Shown here: positions 14,024 to 26,033 of the stretch, one piece after another
How positions within the stretch are numbered: the first letter of the stretch is position 1
Layout of the letters: each line of letters opens with the position of its first letter
Assembly (NCBI RefSeq): GCF_032062135.1
Contig: NC_092862.1
Location: 97,585,005-97,649,004, forward strand
Direction: 5' to 3'
Length of the DNA stretch: 64,000 nucleotides
Source of the DNA: Pyxicephalus adspersus
Taxonomy: Eukaryota > Chordata > Amphibia > Anura > Pyxicephalidae
Notes under the pieces: generated by a model
Seen by the model: the letters and a program-made list of their open reading frames with translations, nothing else
Told to the model about the DNA's origin: nothing
Database searches by the model: none
Made by a program: the position numbers and the translations under genes

Positions 14024-15164
14024 ACTAACTTAGACTTTCTCTCAGAAACACAGAGGAGATGTTTACACATACCCGGTCCCCATGGATTCAGAATGTCCTA
14101 AAATTTCCAGAGCTAAGGTCCTTGTGCCTCTACCATTCTACCTAGGGTCTTGACCCATTGCCCTATATCCATGGGATATCACTGAGAGTGGTAATGTAGG
14201 TCCTCTAGATCTGCTATTCCTTCTGATGTGGGTCCTTAGATAGACCCTTCATTCTGCATTTGGTACATACTGTCTTTTCCCCTTTACTGATGCCCTTTTC
14301 TACTCTCGTTTTACTCCCTTTCTCCCTAAAAACACCACTTTCGTTCCCACATTACTTCCACGTACCCCTCCTATACCCTGCCTTTACTGTACATGCTAGA
14401 CATTCCACATGGCCCCTGAGTTCCCTAAAAGGAAACACGGGGTAAATCATAATTTTATGTACACTTTAAACCTTGTAAGTGCTTACGTAACTCTGTAAGT
14501 GGCTCTCACTAAAGCTGGCGAAGTTGATTTTCCCAGTCCAGAGCCTTTGAGAACATTAAACTGCAAGCTGAATCATAGTAAAAAAAAATGTTTTTTTCTG
14601 CTTAAAATAATTAGCTATTTGAAGTGAAAATATGGACAAACGTTTATTTAATTACCTACTATGTGTGTAATCAAATTAAATTGTGGTTTTGTTGGGATGT
14701 AAAGTTATCCATCCTGATTAACATTTTAGACAGTCAAGTAAACAATTAAGTAAAACTTATACTGAGTGACATTTTGTTGAAAAAAAGGCTCAAAAGAATC
14801 CATGAATCGTTCTTTAGGAATTCTGCTCTGCTTTAAACTGTCTAGCAAGAAAAAATTTATTCGGTTTTGTGTTTGGTAATGTTTCCTCAGCTTCCAGGCT
14901 TATAGACAAATTAGGAAAAAAAGAAGATTTTGATATTTATAACTAACACATAGACCACCAATTCCTATTTAGAGATATTGGGAGGCACATAGAAGGTAAA
15001 TTGCTAAGTTTAAGAATCTTTGCTCAAAAAGTGTTTGGATATTCATTCCAGTTATCTGATGGAAAGCACATTCCTGTTCATATAGACTACCAAGTCATGT
15101 ATGAATAATTTTCATATAATACAATAATTACATCTTAAGTATATATATACTTCTTATATCTTAC

Positions 15165-15494
15165 CTGCTTTTGTGGTGACTTTTAGAAGGTAACCATCCA
15201 GGTCTATATGAAACTGAGGTGTCTCATAGGGCAATGATATTCTTGTTCCATTCCATTTAACTGTAAGATGCTGTTGAAGACTAATAATGCTGCCTCCCAT
15301 TACTAACTCCACCGTTTTTGTCCATGAGAACGAGTGTGTTCGACGAGCGTCATTTTTTACTATAACTTCAAAAGGCGAGGTAGAAGATGAACAATCTTTG
15401 GTCAAGATATACTGACAGGTTCCTTGAAAATTGAATGTTCGTCCATCAAAAGTGTTATAATGGGGGTCTCCAAATACAGTACAAACACCAGGTT
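15165..15494 (-). CDS. BMPER: BMPER exon: first half of VWD domain with GDPH cleavage motif
   Basis: 330-nt exon, phase 1 at both ends, acceptor atatttaaatacag, donor gtaaga. It encodes 109 complete codons. Near the start is [14 protein letters not shown], the opening of a von Willebrand factor type D domain. The GDPH motif is the known autoproteolytic Asp-Pro cleavage site in this family; in crossveinless-2 proteins the two fragments stay linked by disulphides. Further along are [13 protein letters not shown], the segment [13 protein letters not shown] (N-G-T is a possible N-glycosylation site) and the end [15 protein letters not shown]. Reading through the donor adds only a few codons before a stop. 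Confidence 0.98.
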
Positions 15495-16526
15495 CTGTAT
15501 TTAAATATAAATTAGAGTTAATCTGCAAAGTGTTTTGTATAACATGTATAACAGCAGCATTTTAGATTATAAAACTTTTCAGCACAAATATAAATTAAAA
15601 GTAATTCTCTTTGTTGTGGTCTAAATAAAAACTCATTTTCATAATCTACACAAGAATATTTGCTTTGACAAATATTTTTTGGAAAAAATAGCCAGCCAAT
15701 TCTTTTGTTGAGTAGCTTGGCATCAATATTATGGGAATGTTAGGACTTATTATAGGACTGAAAACAAATTGTGCATTATGTAAATTTGCATAACAGAATA
15801 ACAAAGAAAATGGCTATTCGGCATGATAAGCCCAGTCCAACAACCCAGTTCTATATCTAGCTTGTCTGTGTTAATATCTACTGAAACATATAAACTGTAC
15901 AAAATTACAAAAGATAACTGAGAAAAAAAACACCCTGGTAGAACCTGAACCTGCAACATATATAGATAATATCTAAATCAAATGTGATGTTAGTTTAAAT
16001 GATTATATTTATTATAACAATTATCATTTTTAATGCCTTGTTTGGTTATTTTTGGGAATATAAGGTCTATATTCACAGTATGTTTGATTGGCAGAACTGG
16101 TCTCATCAAAAATTGCATTTTAGAGAATCCAAATTGCTGACCTGCGTGTGGTTGCAAAACTGTTCAAAGGATAATATAAAAGAAATAGCAAACAACAATA
16201 TGTAAGTTACCGATCCATCTAAAAGAACAAATGTGATCACTAATAATAAAGAGAACATTTCCATGTTCCCATGTAGCACTGACCCATGGAATTGCTATGG
16301 TGAATACCGCTGCTGTATATATGAGAAATTCAGATACCTTATTTTCATTTAGTTATTGTTCATTTCACCAATAATAAAGCTACCAATCTTATGCCTAGAT
16401 ATAACAACAACAACATCTTAGTGCTAAAAGTTGAGGATCCATATGCAATAGATAAGTATCAAGTAATGAGTACAAGGTAAGATTCCAGAGGCACAATGAA
16501 TAAAAAGTAAAAATTAACTTACTCAC
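15495..16526 (-). other. BMPER: BMPER intron, 1.0 kb
   Basis: Phase 1 intron between the last VWC exon and the first VWD exon. I see no repeat family and no coding signal in it. Confidence 0.85.
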
Positions 16527-16572
16527 TTTCAGTGCAAATAGGACAGCAGCCTTTTCTATTCAGCATTTTGCC
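16527..16572 (-). CDS. BMPER: BMPER exon: end of VWC domain 5
   Basis: 46-nt micro-sized exon, acceptor tgtgttacag, donor gtgagt. It starts in phase 0 and ends in phase 1 after the first base of a Lys codon. It encodes GKMLNRKGCCPICTE, the CCxxC closing motif of the last VWC domain. The split Lys codon is completed by the next exon (AA then Pro-Gly-Val-Cys), giving the CTEKPGVC junction expected for the passage from VWC5 into the VWD domain. It can only be recognised in the context of its neighbours. Confidence 0.93.
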
Positions 16573-18151
16573 CTGTAACACACAAGAAACAAGAAGCATG
16601 TGATTCAGGAAACAAGTTACAAATAATTTTCTTTGGCTGGTAATACTTTTAAAAAGGTATGATTTCAATGGTTCTGGCTTCCAATTGTAACCAAATCAAA
16701 ATTCACCCTGATTTTTTTTTTCTGGTATTAAATATTATTTTACGATTGTGAAAGCATACATACATTGCTAGATATATGTAATTAGGTCATACTTGATTAC
16801 TATGGCTGTGTGGCTACATACCATGAAAATAACTAAAGCTATCTAATTATTAGGTCCAGTTAAAAAATAGAAGAGCCTTCAAAATAAAGACATGAAACTA
16901 AAGCAGGTATACTCCTGTTACAATGTTAAACAAATATGTTGCATAGTTTGCAAGCTCAGAAATAAGACCACACTAGTTATAAGATAACTATAAAAGATAA
17001 CTATAACCACATTGTAAACATACAGAAGCTCATAACTAAAAGAAATCTTATGTTTTTAAACACCTTAGCATATTTTATAATTATAACTTTACTATTAAAC
17101 CTCTCGTCTAAATAAGGCTGTTTCTGCTTTAATGGCAAATAATTTACTTTTTTTGTTCAACATATTTGCATGAGAATGTGGATAGCTTAAAGTAACATAA
17201 CTGTCTGTATAAATATATTCCTGATATGTGGCAATATACAGCAACAATATTATTCTTCTGGAAAGCTTTTTATCATAAATTAAATCATTAAGCTCAAGTT
17301 ATTAACTTCAACTAAGCTGAAATAATATGTATTTGCTTATAGATTGTAATTACATCTGTACATGGGGATAGATATTTTTCCTAATATATTCCAAATGTAC
17401 ACCCTGGTTAGCAATGCCACAAGAGGTTGTACCTTCTGTTTTTCTGTTACCAGTTTACCAGTACAGGACCCGATTCATAATAACCTGTACATAAAACAGT
17501 AACTATAATATATAACGAATAAAAAATGCATGTAAAAAATAGAAATTGACAATGATCATGGTTCGGTAATCATAGACATAACTGAAAGTTGAATAATATT
17601 TCCACTTTTTAATTGTTTTTGATAAGTATATTAAACAAAAGTGAATATAACAACTACCATTAGTATGTATCCATTTTTTGAGTCTTTGGATAGATTGGAT
17701 AGATTTAACTTCACTTCCTGCACCAAAGGCACAACTGGGAATGAAAGTAAAACTATTTAAAGAGAGGAAAAGTGTGACGACTACCATTAGAAAAGGTGTT
17801 TTCATTGGAAGACTTCCATTCAAATATTGTTCTGATGAGAACTTCCAGAACTGTAATATTATCCATCCTTTAATGGTAACCAGAATAAATATAGCACAGG
17901 GGTGGGTTGTGATGTTTGCCATTATGTGATTGGACATTGTCCACTTTCCAAGTAAATACATTTCTCAATTTAGCAAATACCTAGCAGTGATGTGTTTAAA
18001 ATTTCCTAATTCTATCCAGAACAAAAAGAATAATTGGCTTTTGATACACAGAAATGTCTGATAGAATTTAAAAATTTGTCCTAAAATTCAGACAATTATC
18101 CAATTTATGTTAGATAACCACAGTTCAGAAAGACTGTATATGCTGTAGCTC

Positions 18152-18202
18152 CGTTCCAGGTTTGCTGCAGGTTCACCCATGAAAGTGTATCTTCTCAAGT
18201 CT
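18152..18202. mobile_element. Possible family A half-copy remnant
   Basis: Reads GTTCCAGGTTTGCTG, then gttcacccatgaaagtgtat, then ctcaagtctcc. This resembles the right half of family A, without its terminal bases. Confidence 0.45.
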
Positions 18203-19203
18203 CCAAAAAGGAAGGTAGCCATTATTATATCACATTTGCTACAAATGCTAGTCAATAGGCAGAAACCCCAAGGAACACAAATAGTGATATAATCCAATTT
18301 TTCCCTAGCAAAGTCTTTAGAGTCTTTCTAATCAGACCGCATTTCAGTCTTTTCAGTTTTATGAGCCTTTCAGTTTTATGTCTGAAAATATTTCAGGCAA
18401 GACTAATTAGGCTTTTGTTTGGTTGTGCAACAGAAACAGCTGTTGTGTTTTTTTGTGCCTCATTTGGCACCAATTTTAAAAAGGCAACTTTTGATTTGTA
18501 ATAATGTACAGATGTGTATGAAATGAAATGCTTTTCTACATCACAACTTCAAGAAAGTTTGGCTGCATTAATAGCCATCCAAAAGACTTAGCTGTAAAAA
18601 CCCGATGGATCAACTTAATAGTCATTTAGAACCTGCTGTTTAAACCCTGTGTTTATTTAATTTTTATTTTTTTCTTTAAGACAATGTATTTTAGTCGATG
18701 ACTAACAAGTGATAACATTTAATACTTTCTGTGAATGTTTCCAATCAGCCCACATTGCTTTATGAGAGTTCTATTATAAATCAGAAGTGGTTGGGGAAAA
18801 ACTATATGTAAATTTGCTATTAATGGACACAAAAAAATCCTTTGTGTGTCTTCAATGAGCTCAGTGGAATCTAGTTAAATCAGTTACCTTTCTGCTTTTA
18901 GTATATTTTATTATTCTGACCTCAGTATAGAACAGACATTTAAAAAAAAATGGGAAAAGACGCAATTATCAACTTTACAACTAGCAAAGCATGAAACATA
19001 TGTTACTGAGAAGTAGACAAATTCCTTTTGTGTTGAAGATTCTAAATAAAAAGTCTGCATTGGGAACAGAACATAAATGGGCCCCTTTTCTTTTGGTATG
19101 GATACCTGAAAAAAGGGCAAGCTACACCTAAAGCTGATGCATCACAAACCACCTTTTTTTAGCTCTAGTGCAACTAGTATTATTAGGAATATATATTATC
19201 TGA

Positions 19204-19269
19204 ACAGGAGCTGCGCTGTTACAAACAAAATAAATTGTAACATTATACTACAAATGACGCAGCTCCTGT
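19204..19269. repeat. Nested inverted repeat
   Basis: ACAGGAGCTGCG at 19204-19215 is matched by CGCAGCTCCTGT at 19258-19269 (12 of 12). Inside it GTTACAA at 19218-19224 pairs with TTGTAAC at 19235-19241. It may belong to a larger dispersed repeat. Confidence 0.75.
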
Positions 19270-19654
19270 GTGCATGCATCAATTCCCGGCGGCGAGCTAT
19301 GCCAGGGTTGTACACTGAGCTGGGCATGTGCAGTTCAGTGTTAATTCAACAAAATATTGCAAACAGGCACAAGTAAGTTTGTTTGCAATAAAGAGCCTGC
19401 CTTGTCACACTTTGTATGTTTAGCTTCACTCTGGACAAACTTCCTCTCCTTATCATATCCTTGATGAACTTGTTTCTCAGTTTCTCACTAATATTTGTCA
19501 TCAGCTCTCCTCTGCCACTGCCGACAGCACAATAAATCAAAAACCTTGGTTTGTTTCTATTGTGTGAGCCGTCACTGCTTTGTGTAGGTTTACCAGAAAT
19601 CTGTGTAAAAAAAAAAAAGGATTTTTCAGCTTACAGCTTTACCTCTCACACACT

Positions 19655-19876
19655 GGGCCTGATTAAAGAAAACTCTCCAAGGCTGGAGGATACACTTTCA
19701 TCAGTGAAGCTGGATGATCCAGCAAACCTGGAATGGATTTCTTAAACATCATTTGCTATTTGTTAGCAAATGTTTTAAATCCTAGACCAGATCCATTTCA
19801 GGTTTGCTGGATCACCCTGGTTCACTGATTAAAGTGAATCTTCTCCAGCCTTGGAAAGCTTTAATAAATCAGGCCC
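19655..19876. mobile_element. Family A MITE with ACT target duplication
   Basis: Starts GGGCCTGATTAAAG and ends CTTTAATAAATCAGGCCC, with the usual mirrored halves. ACT stands directly before and directly after the element, which fits a 3-bp target duplication. Confidence 0.9.
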
Positions 19877-20409
19877 ACTGTATCAGCAAATAGGCATTCC
19901 TGCATGGACTAAATAACTGACAGTATATAAAAGTTAATATTTTAAGGGGAAGCGCTATGACAGCACAGATGAGGAGGACTAGGCTGGAGTCCATCAGAGA
20001 GAAAGTGATGTGGGCTCAAGATACCTGCTGCAGCTTCTAATTCTTGTTGTGTGGGAGTCACAGTGTTCAGGGCAATGGGGCTAATTACTTTCAAGACAAG
20101 AAAACAGCTATTAGAAGCTATTAAAGAAGCTATTATCTGCAGCTAAAAATAATGATAATAGAAATAAAATTGATTAAAGCCTCTTACAACTAGAAACACC
20201 ACTGATATGATATGAATACATAAATGACAAGGAAACCTAATACATGCTATCATCACACTATTTATCACTGTAAAATAACTATTCAGTGGAGATAAAAACA
20301 GAATAAAGTTGATTATTAGAAATGACTGTAAATTATTGAGCACAAAGTTACGTCAAGTCATTTAAATGAATGGACTAATGAAATGAACCAGGAATATGGG
20401 AATACTTAC

Positions 20410-20514
20410 TTGGGGGCAGCTGTGGACTGGAATGCATTGTTTCTTGCGACACTCTGTCTTGCCTTTCACACAAGAACAGATGGTGCAGTTGACAGAGGAC
20501 CACATCTCTCCATC
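20410..20514 (-). CDS. BMPER: BMPER exon: middle of VWC domain 5
   Basis: 105-nt exon, 35 codons, phase 0 on both sides. Acceptor ggcttttctgcag, donor gtaagt. It encodes [19 protein letters not shown] and onward to CIPVHSCPQ, which holds the CxxCxC motif of VWC5. N-C-T is a possible N-glycosylation site. The match to vertebrate BMPER is near identical over this stretch as I recall it. Plus-strand reading frames covering the same bases are antisense shadows. Confidence 0.96.
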
Positions 20515-21804
20515 CTGCAGAAAAGCCAAAAAAATGCAGCCATCAGCTGTGGCTTTCAACAGCAAGAGATCCCAGTAATGTATCAAACTACAGGAGAAAA
20601 ATAATCATTTCTTTCCCAGTGGGCTTGTATCAGTGTATAAAATAAATTATGAGTTATGAAAAAAACATCTTTAAGGGTTTTGAATGAAGAAAAACAATAG
20701 CTCAACTCAATGATGTGTTCCTAAATGCTTCTAGCACAGAACAATGTCTACCAGACATGAGTCTGGTTTATAGCAAACCAAATGGGTTAAGCAAAAGGTT
20801 TGCTGTAATACATTCATGCATACATACATTCATGAACAGGGCCTGGATTACCTTTAGAAAACATACATCAGAAATAAAAAGATAGCAGTTTTGCCTAAGG
20901 AAATTATTCAAGTTCTCCGGGGGTTACCTGGGAACAATCAGTAGCCAAAAATGCCTGTACCAAATGCCTCTTTGTAATAGGCTTCTATACATTTTATATA
21001 CTTGTTAACTATTGTGACCTTATTTTGACTTTGCCTAACTAGACCTACAGTGAAACCATGCCATATTACCAACAATATCACAAATTATAACTGCCACTAG
21101 GCATGCACCTAACTTTCATGCCTTTAGCAGGTCAGTTTCCTATTATATAGTATCAATGCCAGCTGCCATGTTACTAATGTAACAACTTCCCTTCTGTAGA
21201 GCCATTAAAAAATTGCATTGCTTATAAAAATGTACCAAAACACAAAATGATAATGCTCTGCAATGATTATAGTTTAATATATTAAAATGTTATAGTTTAC
21301 TGTATACCTTAAGGCAAAGTTTTATTATACAGAGACCTAGACCTAAACTTCAATAGTGACAATCTTTTTTAGAATATCCAGAAATAGTTTATTTAGTACC
21401 TAAAGGTAAGTTTTGAGCTTCCTATCTGCGAGTCTAAAGCATAAGATTTTCTCTAATTGCTTCTCTTAACTGAATTGCAGTGAGAATGATCATGTAGCCA
21501 CTTTGCTGCTCACTTCTACCTGGAAAGAAAGGTGAACCTTACAAGGATCTTGGTTCTTCCCAATTAATTCCGATTTGTGGTTTCTGAATTTCCATGGTTT
21601 TGTCCTTTCATTGCAATGCTCATTGCAATGCTCTTTGCTACCTTCACCCCTTGTCTTCACCTTCTTGTCTTGATGAAACGTTACATTTATATCTTTGCTT
21701 TTCAGCACCCAGGCAAAAAACATTTTCAGAAGGAGAAATCAGCACCTTCAGCCTTTATATTTCTCTTAATAAAAATGTATATAATAATGTTTTACAGTGT
21801 TTAC
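20515..21804 (-). other. BMPER: BMPER intron, 1.3 kb
   Basis: Phase 0 intron within VWC5. No repeat family or coding sequence recognised apart from short CATACATA-type tracts near 20817. Confidence 0.85.
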
Positions 21805-21945
21805 CCTGAATATTTTGTTTCCCGACTTGCAGACCTTGACTTCTTCAGCAGGCACATAGGAGACACACTCATCACAGCATTGTTCTTGCCCATTTTTGCA
21901 TGTTCCAGCTGGAGAACACTTTTTTCTACATACTACAGTTGAGTC
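21805..21945 (-). CDS. BMPER: BMPER exon: second half of VWC domain 4 and start of VWC domain 5
   Basis: 141-nt exon, 47 codons, phase 0 on both sides. The acceptor reads aaactctag and the donor gtaaac, which is weaker than its neighbours. It begins [16 protein letters not shown], passes the VWC4 closing motif CCDEC, then a short linker VSYVPAEEV, and starts VWC5 with [11 protein letters not shown]. The last residue Arg is where I remember Gln in human BMPER; this may be a real lineage difference. Unlike VWC2 and VWC3, the boundary between domains 4 and 5 lies inside this exon. A plus-strand reading frame of about 120 codons across 21577-21942 is a shadow of this exon and flanking intron. Confidence 0.94.
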
Positions 21946-22710
21946 CTAGAGTTTGCACATAATTAAAAGAAATTATAACAATTAAGGACAAATATTCAGA
22001 AGAAAAGTGTTGGGATTATATTTGGGTAATGGCCTTCTAGAATAATTTATGGCCTATATATATTAAATGGCTATATCACCATTTAAGGATTTTTTTTTAT
22101 TTTATAAGCAAAAAATTAACAAAGACATTGCAGTTTTTTGTGTTGTCTCCATTGTTGGATTGATGGTGCGTTAGGAAGGGTAGCGAATGGTGTTCTATAA
22201 TGCTCATATAGTGTTGCCAATTAAACAAATATCATGAGCAAAGCATAAGATAGTAAAAGAGGTGTGCTTAAAGAATAACTACCGTTTTGTTGCTTGGCTT
22301 CCATATTTTTAAGAATTGTGAGAAACCAAAATAAATATAATGCCTTACTTTTCAGAACAGGCCAGTCTGTATAGGTACATGTCCTGTTTCCCTTTTTAAA
22401 CACCAAATACACATGTTCTTCACTGCACAGTTATTGTTTTTTAGGATCACAGTTTACCAGCATTAATTTTCTTGACATTTTTGACTGACAGTGCCATTTC
22501 ATTTTCTTTTTTCACTTTCAGTCCCATCATAAAATATAAGTATTAGGTGACATAATAAAATCACAATTATAATAATTTACTAAACCCACTAATCAGATGT
22601 CATTCACAGGTTCAGCATGTGTCTAGCCTTTTGTGTATCTAGACAAATGAGAGATGTGAGAAAGGGATCTAGAGGAAAAGCTCATATTTGGTTGCAGGTG
22701 CTTTACTTAC
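21946..22710 (-). other. BMPER: BMPER intron, 0.77 kb
   Basis: Shortest intron in the window, phase 0, inside VWC4. It holds one copy of a repeat pair at 22299-22385. Confidence 0.9.
22299..22385 (+). repeat. Unnamed repeat pair, copy 1
   Basis: Shares the ordered words aattgtgagaa, aataaatataatgcctta, ttttcagaacaggccag and tgtataggta with 23644-23725. Same orientation, moderate divergence. Confidence 0.6.
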
Positions 22711-22820
22711 CCTGCAGGTGCATGTTGTGCAGCTGTCATACATAAAACTGGAATGATTGTCGTAGACATCACTTCGAAAAAGGCAGCTGCCAGAAGGGAG
22801 GTCAAACACTTTTCTTTGGC
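22711..22820 (-). CDS. BMPER: BMPER exon: first half of VWC domain 4
   Basis: 110-nt exon, acceptor actttttcag, donor gtaagt. It enters in phase 1, completing a Gly codon, and ends in phase 0 on Arg. It encodes [19 protein letters not shown] followed by a segment closing in the VWC motif CTTCTCR. An N-H-S-S sequence is a possible N-glycosylation site. In BMPER this domain is preceded by a short linker (QRKVFDLP), which is seen here. The exon is 765 bp upstream of its partner in the transcript, one of the shorter introns. Confidence 0.95.
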
Positions 22821-23375
22821 CTGAAAAAGTTAAAAAATATTAAAATTAGTTAGAAAAATGTTCACTATTAAATGAAGACCAAAACATTAGCAATGTGGAT
22901 TAAGGTGCCAATTGAAGGGTAAACGGGACCTACACTACTATCAGTACTGAAAGTGCTGCATTTTAAAGGGAAACTATGAGCAAATAAATATATGCAATAA
23001 CTTATTTTACCTGGTGCTGCCTAAACCTGACCCAAATGTGTAATTGACCTGAACCGCATATACAGGATAGTGACTCACTAGTTACTGAAAGCAGGGCCAA
23101 GTTAACAACCCAGGAGCTTGCACCTTCAAAGTTACACTGTCATTGGAGAAGTATGGGGGCTTTCATTGATGGCGCCTTTCTTGAAATTCTATATTTGTCC
23201 TGAGTCAGGATTAAAACCAAAACATTATCATGACAGCCATGAAAATAGCAGTTTAACATTGGTAGCTTCCAGAATCAGTCCTTACAGGTTCCCTTAACAG
23301 TAAATAGTAAAGGCAGCTTTGACATGATGGTTTTCCTGTAGCCTCTTTGCTTTCCTGTAATCCCCCTATAATGCA

Positions 23376-23558
23376 GCCTCTTTGAACCAGTGTTTTGTGG
23401 AACCCTGGGGTTCTTTCAGTGTTTGTAAGGGGAACCCTTACCTTGCACTAAATTACCTCCCCACTAATGATGCCTGCATAGTTCTAGGTTCAATAGGAAT
23501 AGCAGGTCTTATAATGACCATTAAGGTTCTGCTTGCAGGATTCAAGGCAATGATCTTG
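23376..23558 (+). repeat. Repeat G, partial
   Basis: Carries gaaccctggggttctttcag, then tgatgcctgcatagttctag, phrases shared with the copies at 28815 and 31569. The 3' part is not recognisable. Confidence 0.55.
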
Positions 23559-23643
23559 TCCAAATAAACAATTTACCCATGTTGAGCATATGCTACTGAT
23601 ACTTGTATGATTTAAAGAACAGTTTTTTTAGATAGGTTTCACA

Positions 23644-23725
23644 TTTCTGAAAATTTTGAGAAGGCCTATAAATAAAATGCTTTATTTTCAGAACTGGCAA
23701 GTTTGTATAGGTCCAAGTTCCATGT
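23644..23725 (+). repeat. Unnamed repeat pair, copy 2
   Basis: Second copy of the repeat at 22299: aattttgagaaggcc, aataaaatgctttattttca, gaactggcaagtttgtatag. About 1.3 kb away, on the other side of the VWC4 first-half exon. Confidence 0.6.
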
Positions 23726-24563
23726 TCACATATCACAGTCTTATATTTCGTTATTAAGTTCCTTCTTGTCACAAATAAGACATAGGGAGACAGAGTTGGT
23801 TTTATGTTGCATTTTAATACTAAGCAACTAGATGAATTAGTGAGCATAATGTCTGAGATGAGACAAACTCAAAACAAGATCCATGCAGGCTGCCTAGTTC
23901 TGCAATGGTTTGGTCCAAAATAGAGGTAATGCATCGTAATTATCAAAATAATCCAAACGTTTTAACCTTGTCATGTTTCCAATTTACAAAATTGCAAAAA
24001 AGAACCCGGAAAATAAAAATGAAAGAAAAATAAAACATTATCTACATGAATTTGAATATGTACAGTTTGTGCCTGTAAATGCTAAATCAAGAGAATTGCG
24101 AGTTCAACCAAATCAAATAAACCAACATTTAAAAAAAACAACTATAGCACAAAGAAAGCAAAAATAGTGATAAACATAAAAAAATAAATGCTTGTACACA
24201 GCTCTGATAGAACCTCTGTTTCAAAACAAACTGAATTCAAACTGCACCTATTAAACCAAACCCATAAATCATATGAATTATTACAGATGTGCATGAGAGA
24301 GTGCCATTATTCAAGGTCAGACTGTGAGGTTCAAAGAACCTTTTTTTTTCCTTTCAAATGAAAAAAAGGCATAAAACAAATTGGCAATGATTTACTAAAA
24401 GAGTGAATAATATTTATTTACCAAAGTGAACATTCTCTATAGAAAGAAAAAGAATTTAGCCAATCATGTATTTGGATGATTAGATATTAAAGCCCCATGT
24501 TTTTTTTAACAATTTCATAACATGAGGCTTCAGCCTGTAAGTGTAATAATTGCCTGCATCATT

Positions 24564-24783
24564 GGGCCTGATTTATTAAAGCTGTCCAAGGATAGAGAGC
24601 ATACACTTCCATCAGTAAAGCTGGGCGATCCAGCAAACCTGGAATGGATTTCTTATCATTTGCTATTTGTTAGCAAATGTTTTCAATCCTGGACCAGATC
24701 CATTTCAGGTTTGTTGGATAACCCAGATTCACTGATGAAAGTGTATCCTCTCCAGTCTTGAAGAGCTTAAATAAATCAGGCCC
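24564..24783. mobile_element. Family A MITE with ATT target duplication
   Basis: Starts GGGCCTGATTTATTAAAG and ends AAATAAATCAGGCCC; mirrored halves around a tttgctatttgttagcaaat centre. ATT flanks it on both sides (24561-24563 and 24784-24786). Confidence 0.92.
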
Positions 24784-25119
24784 ATTGAGTCTCACCTAGC
24801 ATAGAGGCAAAGAAGAAAGAGAATGAGGAAGACTGGTAGTAGAAGAGTAGATCTGAGCTTTAAATAACATTAAAAACAATGCATGATTCTCCTAAACCAT
24901 CTTTTACAAATGATAGGGGGAAATGCTTAATAATCTGTGTTTATAAAAAATAATAGTGAAGTGTTTCTATACAAACATTGTGTTTCAGGGGCACAATGGC
25001 AAGGGATTTATCAAGGCAACAAAGCTTTTTATTGCTGTCTGAATCCATTTTGGATACTTCTTCAGATGTGGTCCCCAACATAGGAATAAAGCAGAATCTC
25101 CCCATTGGAAACATCATTT

Positions 25120-25211
25120 AAAGTAGCAATAAGTAGCCACAAGTGTATGTTGCAAACAGATATCACCCTTTAAAACAGTGGAAAAAGGCAGCAAGGTGAT
25201 GAAAATGGTGT
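25120..25211 (+). repeat. Unnamed second repeat pair, copy 1
   Basis: Shares aaagtagcaataagtagcc, gatatcaccctttaaaa and ggcagcaaggtgatgaaaa with 27453-27548 in the same order and orientation. It may be part of a larger decayed element that ends near 25375 with gttctgctttaa. Confidence 0.55.
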
Positions 25212-26033
25212 GTGGAAAAAAAACGATAACTGCCCCCGTTGCCCCATCTGCACCAGAAAGAAAAATTAATGTGGGACGGTACAGGGGATCTACTGGAAAT
25301 GCATAGGGATCAAGGGCTCTTCAAAAGTAAAGACAAGAGTTATTATTTTATTTTATTGAAAGTTCTGCTTTAACTATGTCTAATTATGGTTTAGTAACCT
25401 TTAAATAAACATATGTTAAAATTTGAAGGATAATGGTATTCAAAGTCAGATCTGGTAGACTTGACTACACTTTTTTCAAAATAAAGTTTCAACATTAAAC
25501 TTAGAACAAGGAGACTCCTATCCATCCAAAGATACAGAAAATGTTGTTGCCCCTGTTTTGTTATCTTACTACGAATTCTAAAACTGTACAGAATGCAAAT
25601 ACAAGTCTGTTTCATGATATGTTATTTGTTTGTCTTAACGGCTTGTAAATTACAAGCTAAACACAAGGATAGGGGAGCCATGTTCATAAAACACACAGAG
25701 TATTTACAGGGATCAGATCTCATATGGATTATTTACTCTTATCACAAGGTCTGTTTGACATTGACTCCTAGACAGTAATCTTCAGTGATGTTAGTATCAA
25801 TGTTTGTTTTTCTGGTCTGTGATCCAGTTTATTAATGGCATGTCACATTACTACAATACAAGTTAATTGGTAACACTAGATTAACATGATTATGGGATAT
25901 TTATTTTTAGGAATCATTGTGAACAACCTAGCTTTTTTCAGTTAAGCTTTTGAGTAAATAAAATAAACACTCAAAAATAAAAGTTTTAAATTGGCCATGA
26001 ATAAACAATGATACCATATAAAGTTCTTACTTA

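Larger units (their letters stand above)
16573..20409 (-). other. BMPER: BMPER intron, 3.8 kb
   Basis: Phase 0 intron inside VWC5. It contains a family-A remnant at 18152, a paired inverted repeat at 19204-19269 and an intact family-A element at 19655. A 152-codon minus-strand frame at 17503-17961 and an overlapping plus-strand frame resemble no family I know and carry no splice or conservation support. Confidence 0.8.

Noticed and set aside
17503..17961. A 152-codon minus-strand open frame in an intron
   Set aside because: It is rich in hydrophobic and aromatic residues as random AT-rich sequence is, resembles no family I know, and overlaps an equally open plus-strand frame.
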